Positions 26,501 to 34,462 of a stretch of DNA of 64,000 nt are shown one piece after another (position 1 is the first letter of the stretch; each line of letters starts with the position of its first letter). The DNA is from Schistosoma mansoni. Lineage: Eukaryota > Platyhelminthes > Trematoda > Strigeidida > Schistosomatidae. Position numbers and translations under genes: made by a program. The stretch spans positions 774,734-838,733 of the forward strand of contig NW_017386011.1 of the NCBI RefSeq assembly GCF_000237925.1, read 5' to 3'. Below the pieces are notes generated by a model that worked only from the letters and a program-made list of their open reading frames with translations, did not search any database and was not told the origin of the DNA.

Positions 26501-26942
26501 ATATTCGTGAAAATGAATTGAATTTATATTTCATTTTCATCAAGAACTGACATCAAATAGGTTACCACTGAAAACCAAACAGCAATAGACTGCTAACGCA
26601 TCCTAGTGTGAGGATTAGTAGTACGTACTGAGAATTCAGATCGTGTCGGCAAATACAACATGTCACACAGAGGTCCTCATAACTCGCATAATCAACAGTT
26701 GAACACATTGACTGATGTCACTCAAAATCAATGAATAGTATGTATCCCTTCAGCAATGAACTGTTCATTGCTTTCAGGTTTTCAATAATTTCCATAATCT
26801 TTATCTTGATAACTTTGAATTATGTTTACATTTAATTTATTTATTAAATTTCCTTGTTATTTTAGAGTTTGCCAAAAATCGCCGAATTATTTTATCGCAA
26901 AGTATAGCTTTTGGACCAATTCTCATAACAATAATACACTAA
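2857..26942 (+). CDS. Cohesin kleisin subunit, RAD21/REC8 family (5'-partial, 10 exons)
   Basis: Kleisins close the SMC1/SMC3 cohesin ring in the nucleus and are cut by separase. Exons: 2857-3077, 6582-6680, 9907-9937, 11502-11653, 14266-14578, 16127-16375, 19184-19418, 23176-23290, 25119-25231 and 26866-26942. All junctions are GT/AG and in phase, giving 534 visible residues and a stop at 26940-26942. The middle (exon 5) has KLIIDEITRLTGSELRW, like the conserved K/R-LIVD segment of RAD21 and REC8. The end (exons 8-10, about residues 465-534) fits the kleisin winged helix that binds the SMC1 head, with LCPLGSNKKQAAFVFMTLL resembling RAD21's [20 protein letters not shown]. The N-terminal SMC3-binding domain is not in the window. 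The C-terminus is more divergent than expected for mitotic RAD21, so I infer a REC8- or RAD21L-type meiotic paralogue. The family is clear; the subtype is not. Confidence 0.85.
3308..3833 (-). mobile_element. SINE-A copy, near full length (about 526 bp)
   Basis: Non-autonomous interspersed repeat. Read on the minus strand it starts with ggcccccaaatgccctggta and ends in the tail tgtaccaatatttatgtg followed by taaat repeats. The tail is shared with LINE-A. It sits in the kleisin intron after exon 1 and has no coding potential. Confidence 0.85.
3960..4470 (-). mobile_element. LINE-B-related 3' end (tail variant 2)
   Basis: Antisense 3' end whose tail reads, on the minus strand, cctacgttgtagctaactga. 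The C-terminal coding relic at 4250-4432 reads MPNHRLPRRAILTIPVGGWK. The same tail variant recurs at 8392, 10640, 14815, 15905 and 40270. Confidence 0.75.
4497..4712 (+). mobile_element. SINE-A fragment (3' part)
   Basis: Starts at gggcaccggctaccatagaa and ends at the SINE-A tail gtaccaatgtttgtgtttaa. The 5' half is missing. It abuts the LINE-B fragment. The next 1.2 kb (4715-5970) shows nothing recognisable. Confidence 0.75.
5975..6290 (+). mobile_element. SINE-A fragment (3' part)
   Basis: From about ggaagtcggaaaatcctgat through gcatcaatgtttatgtgttt, matching the 3' two-thirds of SINE-A with about 20 per cent visible change. Intronic, between kleisin exons 1 and 2 of this model. Confidence 0.75.
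6681..7435. other. Intron sequence without recognised features
   Basis: Start of the kleisin intron after exon 6582-6680. It is AT-rich and contains only short open frames with no family resemblance. Confidence 0.5.
7440..8380 (-). mobile_element. Degenerate LINE-A copy
   Basis: On the minus strand this is a diverged version of the LINE-A C-terminal region at 20560-20940: the same order of segments (ctctctttcatgctacg, ccagagtcaacaaacagt, cactgaatgtcag-like) is visible with many indels. 8000-8370 seems to extend upstream into the RT region. No usable frame remains. Confidence 0.6.
8392..9810 (-). mobile_element. LINE-B-related reverse transcriptase fragment with tail variant 2
   Basis: Minus strand, reading down from 9810: an RT core with FRPG-like and LDLKAAFD-like segments, broken by stops, then GVRQGCPLSP-like sequence, then 8977-8741 coding MVKTDKFQSLLVTLSNNARM and HFSPSKCKLLLQDW. 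The end is the variant 2 tail at 8392-8470. It sits in one kleisin intron. Confidence 0.75.
10085..10500 (+). repeat. Repeat family E fragment
   Basis: About 400 bp (ggtggtcgggcttgtctatc onward; gactgtagaggaatgtgaca) recurs, diverged, at 54945-55310. A downstream part of the same family is at 55310-55470 and 41697-41880. It is non-coding, possibly part of a retroelement 3' region. Confidence 0.6.
10560..10802 (+). mobile_element. LINE-B tail variant 2
   Basis: The segment cctatactatatccttat-like then catcttgttgtgctaatgcg and ggttctacgttgtagctgac matches the tails at 15905-16060 and 40380-40562. No coding part is attached. Confidence 0.7.
11803..12062 (+). mobile_element. SINE-A internal fragment
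   Basis: Matches the middle of SINE-A (gaaaagcgaatgtccggcac, gcacatgggccccagtatcc) and stops before the tail. It abuts retroelement sequence at 12070. Confidence 0.75.
12070..12860 (-). mobile_element. Ty3/Gypsy (Boudicca-like) gag/protease/RT remnant
   Basis: Minus strand 12814-12524 codes a gag-pol piece. A zinc-knuckle-like CTACGNH appears, then a protease-like PFNINGQPSRLPIDAISD in which the usual Asp-Thr-Gly is changed. 12522-12316 codes a spacer and the start of RT (LNLLGLDWSDQLHLGDVALS). Stops break the frame. Resemblance is to schistosome Boudicca-type elements. Confidence 0.65.
13345..13530 (+). mobile_element. Second gag fragment of the same Gypsy family, inverted relative to 12070-12860
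   Basis: Codes HRCRKCKSMDHKDGF, a zinc-knuckle start, then KRGSQIAPENTRKL. The segment 13365-13480 is the inverted counterpart of 12720-12860, so two oppositely oriented gag pieces lie about 0.5 kb apart. Confidence 0.65.
13781..14085 (-). mobile_element. SINE-B with terminal inverted repeats, complete insertion (12-bp TSD)
   Basis: 305-bp element flanked by the direct repeat ttgtctaattat (13769-13780 and 14086-14097). Its ends are inverted repeats of about 45 bp (left attttcatagttgaaatcat; right catgatttcaactatgaaaa). Between them, on the minus strand, are a tRNA-like head with B-box ggttcgaa-type sequence and a hammerhead relic at 13870-13915. It lies about 170 bp before kleisin exon 14266. 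Confidence 0.85.
13870..13915 (-). ncRNA. Hammerhead ribozyme relic in SINE-B (inactive core)
   Basis: The layout of stem I (gcactg/tagtgc), stem II (gtcc...ggac) and GAAAC is kept, but the core reads CTAAGGA where CTGANGA is required. The changed G5 should abolish cleavage. Confidence 0.7.
14815..14910 (+). mobile_element. LINE-B tail variant 2 fragment
   Basis: Carries catcttgttgtgctaacgag and cctacgttgtagctgactga. It is followed head-on by an antisense LINE-B tail at 14911, so the two tails form an inverted pair. Confidence 0.7.
14911..15345 (-). mobile_element. LINE-B 3' end (antisense)
   Basis: Tail acttcgtacgtacgtacata on + is the LINE-B end. On the minus strand, 15342-15136 codes the last part of the C-terminal region (NKTWHKSMKSLT, WLETLNDMAQNRLQWRRR). 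It lies in the intron between kleisin exons 5 and 6 of this model. Confidence 0.8.
15905..16065 (+). mobile_element. LINE-B tail variant 2
   Basis: Same tail as 10640-10800 and 40380-40562, ending cctacgttgtagctgactga at 16056. It ends about 70 bp upstream of kleisin exon 16127. Confidence 0.7.
16465..16510 (-). ncRNA. Hammerhead ribozyme, left arm of SINE-B dimer
   Basis: Minus strand: stem I gcactg/cagtgc, core CTGAGGA (fits CTGANGA), stem II gtcc/ggac, GAAAC. The cleavage triplet is ATC (allowed NUH). Stem III is weakened (acgaccat). Confidence 0.75.
16792..16837 (+). ncRNA. Hammerhead ribozyme, right arm of SINE-B dimer (core intact)
   Basis: Stem I gcactg (16792-16797) pairs with cagtgc (16832-16837). 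Core CTGAGGA, stem II gtcc/ggac, GAAAC, short stem III ending in GTC, with predicted cleavage after 16831. All invariant residues of a type I minimal hammerhead are present. Confidence 0.85.
17873..17921. repeat. (AT)n microsatellite
   Basis: About 24 uninterrupted AT units. The rest of 16900-18010 has no recognised element. Confidence 0.97.
18011..19072 (+). mobile_element. LINE-B 3' end, split by SINE-A
   Basis: 18011-18437 carries the C-terminal region ([10 protein letters not shown]-type, frames broken) and 3' part; 18962-19072 is the remaining tail ending gaagttctacgttgtgactg. The SINE-A at 18438-18961 splits it. It lies just upstream of kleisin exon 19184. Confidence 0.85.
18438..18961 (-). 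mobile_element. SINE-A, full-length with 12-bp TSD, inside LINE-B
   Basis: 524-bp insertion flanked by tatactcttact (18426-18437 and 18962-18973). This fixes the element's length and ends: on the minus strand 5' end gcccccaaatgccctg, 3' end in a TAAA-type tail. It must be younger than the LINE-B copy. Confidence 0.92.
19406..20960. repeat. Tandem duplication, unit 1
   Basis: Begins with the last 13 bases of kleisin exon 7 (c aaaatgagtttg) plus its donor, and is repeated at 20961 with near-identity. Unit 1 has 51 extra bases near 19462-19515 bounded by a 25-bp direct repeat (starts gttacactctaatttactca). The right half is a LINE-A fragment. Confidence 0.9.
20285..20960 (-). mobile_element. 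LINE-A C-terminal fragment (unit 1)
   Basis: Minus strand 20940-20449 codes 163 residues of a post-RT region: [63 protein letters not shown]. The 3' end is the tail near 20285 (tgtaccaatatatatgtg on minus), shared with SINE-A. 20190-20260 also resembles a LINE-B piece (SSDHLEQQCKLVRN). Confidence 0.85.
20961..22560. repeat. Tandem duplication, unit 2
   Basis: Repeats unit 1 at an offset of 1504 bp over most of its length. It extends about 90 bp further into LINE-A than unit 1 before breaking at 22560. It carries a second copy of the exon-7 donor (ttg|gttagt) at 20972-20977. Confidence 0.9.
21789..22560 (-). mobile_element. LINE-A C-terminal fragment (unit 2)
   Basis: Minus strand 22537-21953 codes 194 residues, longer at the N-terminal side than the unit 1 copy (KARAAYANLGHLWRLRDVSL) and otherwise nearly identical. 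The tail lies at 21789-21850. Confidence 0.88.
22561..22656. repeat. Partial third copy of the duplicated unit
   Basis: 96 bp (caaatgttgtttactattta to ctttctatcaatta) match unit 2 at an offset of 1505 bp. Then ttttatttatttattt and unrelated sequence follow. 22680-22985 resembles a retroelement 3' region ending ggttctacgtttctgactga. Confidence 0.88.
23521..23560. repeat. (TA)n microsatellite
   Basis: Twenty uninterrupted TA units in the intron after kleisin exon 8. Confidence 0.97.
23881..24582 (-). mobile_element. SINE-D: tRNA-derived fold-back element containing the assembly gap (13-bp TSD)
   Basis: Flanked by aatgatgtatatt at 23868-23880 and 24583-24595, so the whole structure is one insertion. 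On the minus strand, 24090-23881 contains a tRNA-like head (A-box-like tagccccgtgg, B-box ggatcgaatcc). Arms 24091-24233 and 24436-24582 are inverted repeats of each other (left gagataagatggt, right accatcttatctc next to the gap). It sits in the intron between kleisin exons 8 and 9. Confidence 0.8.
24235..24434. other. Assembly gap (200 N)
   Basis: Exactly 200 N, a conventional placeholder length, centred between two inverted repeats. True length unknown. Confidence 0.99.
25232..26865. other. Last kleisin intron, no recognised element
   Basis: 1.6 kb of AT-rich sequence between the last two kleisin exons. I see no coding or repeat resemblance. Confidence 0.5.
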
Positions 26943-27119
26943 TTATTATGAATTTTAAATCCATTATATAATATCTGTTATACCGTTTGCTCATGGAATA
27001 TTATTATAATTTTATACATTACGTTCTTTCTATTATTGTACTTTATCAGTTTTAATAAACAAATTTCTCATAAAGGATGATCTTGTTATCATTATTTTAC
27101 ATGCAAATATTGTGGACAA

Positions 27120-27360
27120 CAATTCATGTCTAGGTACACTGAATACAAATGTGCCACACAAGTCACTTGATTTATGCGTTGAATAACATACTGCCCGGGT
27201 GCCTAGACCGAAGCAGGTGGTTTTATTAGAGGGCCACACCCCATACCTTTTACCTAAAATTCTGATCCATAAGGCAGTGGAGCAACGTACAGAGGTGCAG
27301 CCTTATGGTAGATGGTGACCAACAATGGGTTCATTCGCCATTTGTTTCTTCAGGATAACC
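27120..27360 (-). mobile_element. SINE-A fragment
   Basis: Runs from gtgccacacaagtcacttga through gtgaccaacaatgggttcat. The tail and 5' half are missing. 27360-27880 shows nothing recognisable. Confidence 0.75.
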
Positions 27361-27879
27361 ACTGACAGACTAGACACTTGTTCACATCAGGCTTGTCCCT
27401 AACACTTTGAAACGTAGCCATGGTCACACTTCCAAGTGCACAACGTCCATGTTGTACCCTTTCTTCAAAAGACGTAAATATCTAAGATTAAGTGAAGAGA
27501 CGGGGAATCATGTGGGAGATAGATCTTACGAGGACAGAATACGGCACCTTGGATGATTATCGCTGAGCTATAGGAAGTGATCTGCACGTGGCATACAAAA
27601 TATTAATTACGCCAAGTTACCCCAACACAAACGTCCCATCAAAGCATCACCATCGCGCTCATCAAGGCAACCGTCGGAAAACTGCACATCAAAGAGAGAA
27701 CATCCAGACACGCTTCCATGTTTTCTCACAGTTTCCTTGATTTGGAATGCTTTCCCAGACGAAGTGACCGCAGCTTTTTGGTGTGGTTGACTTCAAGAGG
27801 ATATAAGACTTCGGAGAACGTGATCGATTAATCTCTGGAAAGTTTGTGTAACGTATGCTCTTACTAGGAAGGAAAGGTT

Positions 27880-27968
27880 GTACAGTGTTTCCAGGTTTTC
27901 ACTAGCGGTCTAGCTTAGATCAATTCATGAATTAAAAATACTACAATCTCCACACACACTTTGTTTCT
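27880..27968 (+). mobile_element. SINE-B 3'-end fragment
   Basis: Contains tgtttccaggttttcactag, ggtctagcttagatcaattc and actacaatctccacacacac, the SINE-B 3' arm and tail. No tRNA head or hammerhead remains. Confidence 0.7.
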
Positions 27969-27999
27969 AGCCAAATTCAGCTTTTCACTAGCTAGTCGG

Positions 28000-29215
28000 C
28001 ACGCTCACAAGAATAAAGGTGGTAATGTATTTTGTGATGCGATGTGTGACAGTGCCGGACAGGTAAGAAAGTTTTTATTGCGTTTGGTATAGTTTTATGT
28101 TCTTTCCAACTATCTGTCAATAGAATGAATGGATTATATGATTAACGGTGACTGGGAACAATCTACAACAGGAAAAGTTAGTTACACAAACAGATAATTA
28201 AGTATTCCGCTTATTGATCTTCGCTTGAGTGTGTCAGTGAGTAGATTGCAGTAGTGTAGTGTGTCCATACCAATGACAGGCGTAGAAACATCCGTAACAG
28301 CGAAAATCCAGTGAATCGGTTCGTTTAAACCCATGTTATGATACATATATTTCTTACTGTAAGATGCAATCTGTTTCCTGTTTGCGACCAGTAAGTTCAA
28401 AACTGGTTCGCACTGTCAGTCGTCAGAATCTTTAGGAAGAACGCTGACTAATAAGCTGGTGTCGTCGATATACAGAACTTTCGTAAACACGTCAGTGATG
28501 TATAATGGACAGCTGTGCTAGCCTGTTACGATTCCGTTAACGCGTGCAGTCAGGGAAGTATCTCGAGATGGTTTCCGTGCCAGACTGTCCGGAGGTTGGG
28601 AAACTGTAGAGTTTTCAGCTATTTTTAGAGAGCTTGTCATACGTATTGTGGTACCAACATTACTAAGAATAATGTGTATATCGCAGTCTAGAAACAGGTC
28701 TTCGTGACGAGCTTCTTTGAGGAGTATCGGAGTGTTTGTGGTTATGATGCATATTAAGATAAAAAGTGAGAATATGACAGACCTCAGTGTTGTTTGAACC
28801 TTTTCTTTGACAAATTAAACCTCGGTGTTGAGGTATTGTTGTTCTCCAGGATCAGGTCTGCAGATACAGCCAGTTCGTCAACAGCAAGGACTGAATTCAC
28901 CTATTGGTGAAACTTAGGCAAGAAGAGCTGTCAAAACAGGCTCTTGTCAGGAGTCGTTGCACAATGATTCTTCACATACTGCCAAAATCGTGCAGTACTG
29001 CTTTCATTACTGCAAGAAATCGTGCCATGCTCGTGAAAGTTAGCTTCTGAGTAGCAGAAACAGGTTCCTATATTATCGGGACGAAATGGCATTAGCTGAA
29101 TGGCGTGAGGCCGAAGAGTTTTAGTCATAAGTAAATTGAGTGTCCGTTCCATCATGATGGAGATATACCATACAAATTGGAGAAAAAAATGATAAATATA
29201 TAAAAAGGGTATCAC
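28000..29215 (-). mobile_element. Ty3/Gypsy (CsRn1-like) gag/protease remnant
   Basis: Minus strand 29215-28931 codes IQLMPFRPDNIGTCFCYSEA and later FWQYVKNHC, like the gag start of CsRn1-type elements. 28400-28182 codes IHWIFAVTDVSTPVIGMDTL, like the end of the retroviral-type protease (I/VADV..PIIGADFL). The region between is broken. Confidence 0.65.
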
Positions 29216-30195
29216 AATAGGTACAAATTAACATTCAAAAATGAAGTATCATGTTCTCACAAGGAACTAACTCATAGTTTACTGTTTAGTGTACCAGATC
29301 ACGCCGATCTCAGCACTAAAGAAACCACAGGTATTTGGATTTTGACAGCGCTATTACACGCAACATTTTATGACCGAAGTAGGCCAATCCAGTCAGAAGT
29401 AAGGTGGTTCGAATATATATTGAAAAGCTGTCGCTATATTGAGATGTGTTTAACCTAAGTTTGTCAACAATTGAAAGTGATGCGTAGAACGGCGTACCCA
29501 CTCGCTATCTGGTGAACATGAATGACAGAAAGCCATCAGATAAATAATAATAATTTATTCTCAAATAACATTGTTACATGAGGCATGCCGGTTTACAGGC
29601 AAGATCAAATTGTTAAAGAAGTTACAATTTTCACTGTTGAAAATTACTCAGCTGGGTTGATATTTCATAAGTGAAAGATGCAAGACGACGTACATTCAAG
29701 ATACGGATCTTCAGTAAAAATAACGAGTTCAACACCAGTGTCGAAAACCTACTGAACTACTTATTTTACGCCTCACACATACTCATTCATGGATTACCGT
29801 ACCCATCTTGAACCAGATGTGCCAAATACATGTCTCATAAATTACTACGTCTGTCGTTAATGTATAACCAATGACTGCCTACTATTTCTCTTACAATCAT
29901 CTTCGTTCTCCTTTTTTTACTTCAATTGTGCTCTAAATATTGTCAATTAAGTAAATTATCTACCAACCTACTGCCTGCTAGTGTGATGAGTGCTGGTATC
30001 CAGAAACCGTATTGTTTCGTTACAAATGTACTCATGTAAATGGTCCCTAAAATGTACAAGAAACCTGCAGCCATCAACAACCACACTCATCAATTGCTAA
30101 GCCTTAAAACGACACTGATGAGTGGAATACAAACCAACTGGCAACAACGGCGTATACAGGCAATAGAAACGAATAAGTAACGTATACACAAAAGC
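29216..30195. other. Intergenic stretch, no recognised gene
   Basis: Short low-complexity taataataat at 29546. It may include the degraded 5' part of the CR1-like element that becomes recognisable from 30200, but I cannot support a frame. Confidence 0.4.
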
Positions 30196-30199
30196 TATA

Positions 30200-31935
30200 A
30201 TAGAAGACAGACTTCGTTATCAGATAGAGCTTATCGAAAAGTTTTCCTACAATCCAAAAAACTTGTTTCGTCATGCGGCCTTTCTGAGAGAAGTCAAAAC
30301 CGGAGTTTCCCAAGTGCTAGATCCTAATGGTTCGACCAATGAGGAAAGTGATGCTGCTAACCTTCTAGCAGAACAGTATGATTTGACATTTAAATCAACC
30401 TACACTAACTATGCTGGTGAAAGCTTCGTCTGCAACTGCACAGGTCTTTCCGAAGTGAACCTGAGCGCTGACCTGGTGTTCCGGAAAATGCAGTACCTAA
30501 AAAAAGATATTTCTCCTGGCCTAGATATGGTTCATTTTGCGATACTGAGGGAAGCAGCTTCAATCCTGGCAACACCGCTTAGCGTGATGTTCTCACACTC
30601 GCCAAGTCGAGGCAAACTGCCGGAAATTTGGAAGTTGGTTCGCATCACACCGATTTTTAAGAGGTCACCTCAGCGAACTCTGAAACTACTGACCCGTGGC
30701 TCTTCTCTATATACATTCAAAAATTATGGAAACCCTGATAAGTTATGCTATAGAAGACTATTTATAATCCTTAAATTTGTTTTCACCCCAACAGCACTGT
30801 TTCAGGAACGGTCATTCTTGCTGACTGGGGTGGATGGATGGACAACCATCCATGATCACAAAGGTGAGGTTGATGTCATTTACCTTGACTTCTCGAAAGC
30901 TTTTGATATGGTCAACCATATTTGTCTTATCAATAAGCTTAAACGATTGGGTACCAAACCACATTTAATTGACTAGCTCACTTCCTATCTAAAAATCGAT
31001 ATTTTAAGGTGAGGGTTAATTTCACTTCCTCTAATTCTCTGGAATGTCATAGTGGAGTCTCTCAAGGTTCAGTAATAGGACCTCTTCTCTTCCTGATTTA
31101 TATAAACGTTCTTCTACAACAGGTATCGTCTGATCTATTAATTTTCGCTGATGATATAAAACTTTCGAGGGAGATACGCAACAAAGAGGATATACTGGCA
31201 CTTCAGGAGGATCTGATTCGACTTCAAAATTGGGCAGATGATAACGGACTTACCTTAAACTTTTCTAAGTGTTGGATGATCCATCTGAGATATGTTGCAG
31301 ACTACAGTTACAATCTGGAAAACTCCTCTCTAAAAGTATCCTAAGTCGAAAAAGATTTAGCTGTGATGTCACGCTACGATTTGAAGTCTTGAGCTAACTG
31401 TGACCAAAATGTCTTTCGAGCAAACCTGGCACCGGTAACATTGAAGCACATTTTTAGTCAGTTTGACAGTAAAAATTCCCACATGATCTTTAACAGTTTT
31501 ATTCGTCCCTATCCGGAGTATGGAAACATGGTATTTCCTTCCTCACTCTAAAAGGAAAAGAACACTCTGGAACGTATCCAACGGCGAGCCACGAAATCAG
31601 TCCATGGATTCAAATTTAAGCTTGATGAAGAGCGCCTCCAGTCACTGAACCTGTATTCACTAGAGTACAGACGTTTTATAGGTGATTTTCTAAGGGTCAA
31701 CAGCATCCGAAACACTTCTGGACATACTCTTAAGCACTTATTTAAGCTTAGTCCCAACATAAAGCTAATGCGTAACACCCAGAATCTGGAGACTCAACAA
31801 AAAAGAACGGACTGTAGAGACAACTACTCCATAAGGGTTTTCAAATACTGGAATTCTCTGCCGGCTGAGCCAATCCAAGCGATTTCTCGGGAATTCTTTC
31901 AGAGAAAGCTCGACGTATTCTTGAGGAATTAGGAT
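30200..31935 (+). mobile_element. CR1/SR1-like non-LTR retrotransposon, RT and C-terminus (broken)
   Basis: 30200-30976 codes the RT start (FRHAAFLREVK, LKKDISPGLDMVHFAILREA) and DVIYLDFSKAFDMVNH. After a stop at 30975 the frame continues with SGVSQGSVIGPLLFLIYINV and FADDIKLS (31009-31344). 31550-31931 codes LERIQRRATKSVHGFK and the usual C-terminal tail (YWNSLPAEPIQ). Order and motifs match CR1-type elements; SR1 is the schistosome example. Stops make it a pseudogene. Confidence 0.88.
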
Positions 31936-32915
31936 AGTACCTTACTACGATTTATTTTATTTTTCCTCTTATGTCAATAATATACCTAAGTTCATACCTG
32001 GAAATATTGGTGATTCACTTCTACTAGACGCGGAAGCCCGTTAAGCGAAAGCTTCTTCTATTCTGTCCATAACCATTTGAACCACTTGAACACATGAGTA
32101 ACGCTTTCGAAACCTAACGTTACCACCTCAGGGTTTTGCTTATCAGATTGTGTTGCTTTTACAATCGTGTTATCTATAATTGTTATCTGTTGCTTTCACT
32201 AACAGATGTAAGTGCATTTTATGTGTTTACTGAGTCATCGGCTCACCTTTTCCGTTATTTCTCTTCCAGATCCTCTCAGATACTGCTCACACTCAAGGTA
32301 CATTCAGGCTAAACGCGAATCCGCCAGATGCTGTACTTTACACCTGTCTGAACTTTCAGTCCTCAGGATTGTACTATTTTTGATCGTAAGTAATAAAGTA
32401 TGAGTGATTTGCATGATGTCTGATAAATTTATATCCATTTCCTTTTTGTGTCTTCACACGTTCCCAACTTTTGGACTAAATTGATCAATTTTAGGTAAAT
32501 TTTGGAACAGTTCCATTAATTGTTCCGTATATATTTGAAGCAAATGCAGTCAACAAGTTTAGTATTCTTCCAAAAATATACCGAAGACGGAAGTAATCCC
32601 GAACGTCTTCCAAAATAACAAATAAATTCCTTCACAATTTCACGCACATTTAGAAAATGTTATGAATCACTAGTGAACAATTTCATAGAGAATTTCGTTC
32701 ACCATCACATTTAGACACCGTCTATCTGTTACATTTCCAAGGACGTGGTATTTTTGTAACTGATTGTGTTGATTTTTTGTTCTTAATGCTAACGCCATTC
32801 GGTCGCTTATTCTACAGTAACTGCATACAGTCAGTAAAGTGTAAATTGGACATCGTTTCACTAGCTTTGGTGAATTACTCTTGGTAGTATATTGAGTTTA
32901 AAGCCTGGGCGATGT
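31936..32915. other. Intergenic stretch, no recognised gene
   Basis: About 1 kb between the CR1-like element and the next LINE-B fragment. It has no open frame with family resemblance. Confidence 0.45.
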
Positions 32916-32917
32916 AA

Positions 32918-33712
32918 TTCGATCTCAACTTGCGTCATTTATTGCGTCGACGAGATATCCGTTTACTAACCAAAGGACGGGTTTACTGCGCAGTTCGTTC
33001 CGTCCTACTTTATGGTTCTGAAACATGGCCGGTCAGATTAGAGGAGATTTGTAGGTTTCTAGTATTCGATCATATGTGTCTTCGAAACACTGCTCGTATA
33101 TCCTGGGACCACCGAACAAGTAATGCAATTGTTAGGAAACGGATACTAGGTAAGGATGGCAAATCGATTTACGAAGTAGTAAAACTCCATCAGTTGAGAT
33201 TTCTGGAACACGCATTACGTATGCCCAACCACCGACTGTCCTGGTGAGCGATGTTTCATGGTATAGGAGTAGGTTGGAAGAAAGCTAGTGGCGGCCAGAC
33301 CAAAACGTGGCACAAATCTATTGAGTTACTGACAAGTTGACTGAGCCATGTTGGTAGGTGTAGACTATCTGATTGGTATTTGCAAGACGATAGCAACCGA
33401 TGGTTAGAGACCTTGAATGACATGGCTCAAACTCGTTTGGAATGACGCAGTTGCATCCACTCTTTGTGTCCTCCCAAATTCTAGTCTTCTGAATTCCTCA
33501 TATCTCTTTTTTTCTCTTTCCAGATTTATTTCACTGAATTATACTCCCTGAATAAGATCTTCAAAGGGTAATTTTTCCGGTTACGGCTTATGCTCTTACT
33601 ACCTCTACCACTATGGGATTTGAATCGACAGTTGCATCTCTGTGCTAATTTGGTATGGTAACTCGAACTCATGTACGTACGTACGAAGTTCTACGTTTTG
33701 ACTGGCTGACTT
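32918..33712 (+). mobile_element. LINE-B C-terminal fragment with tail
   Basis: 32930-33247 codes RRDIRLLTKGRVY, LLYGSETWPVRLEEICR and TSNAIVRKRILGKDGKS. The 3' part continues to tacgtacgtacgaagttcta at 33670-33690. It ends about 750 bp upstream of UBA3. Confidence 0.85.
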
Positions 33713-34428
33713 CAACTGATCGATGCCACAAACTCAAATATTTGAGCGTATATTTCGTTACCGAATCGCTTTAAGCTGTCGTAAGTTGTCTGGATCCTGA
33801 AAAAAAGTTTTACAATCCATGGTAAGGGCAAACTTAACCCAAATTACTACTGTCATGCATGGTGAAAGTTGGAAACGTTCCTGATTTATTTGAACTTCAC
33901 TCCAACATAGGCCCCACGAGTTACATACCTAATGTAACATATAGGTCACATCGCCCATAACCTAGGTTGGATGCTTTCTTTATTATCCTACATTAAAACT
34001 CCCACACTTGAGTTTACAGTTGTTACTCCTTCACAGTTTATTGTAGTTCTAAGGGGATGCTTTACAATAGTTCATCACGGCTTTAATATCAGTGCCCTCT
34101 AAGAACATGATACTGTTTAATGAGGTAGATCATTGTCCATGATTTTCGTCATAAAATCAATGACTGTTATCATAAAGGAAGTCATTTAGACAATACACCC
34201 AAATTATTCAGTGACAATTGATTATTACTGAAGTTACTCCAATGCGTTGTGGAATGACTTATTCTTCAGTTCGTCAAGTACAAATCCCCACATTTACATA
34301 TAAAACTCGTGCTGCTAGTTTTTGCCAAAATTTGTCTTTTATCTCGAAAAATGATGCATTGTTTTCTTGTTTCTAATTAAGCCATTTGAGTGAAATTTGT
34401 GTGTGCTTTTCACTTTCCTCGCACATAG
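33713..34428. promoter_or_regulatory. UBA3 5' flank
   Basis: Holds the presumed promoter, but I see no defined TATA or other motif. It ends in a pyrimidine-rich acceptor (tttcctcgcacatag, 34414-34428) that may receive a 5'UTR exon or the spliced leader. Confidence 0.35.
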
Positions 34429-34462
34429 GCCAAAAGAAATCATTCTGCGGAATAAACGTACA

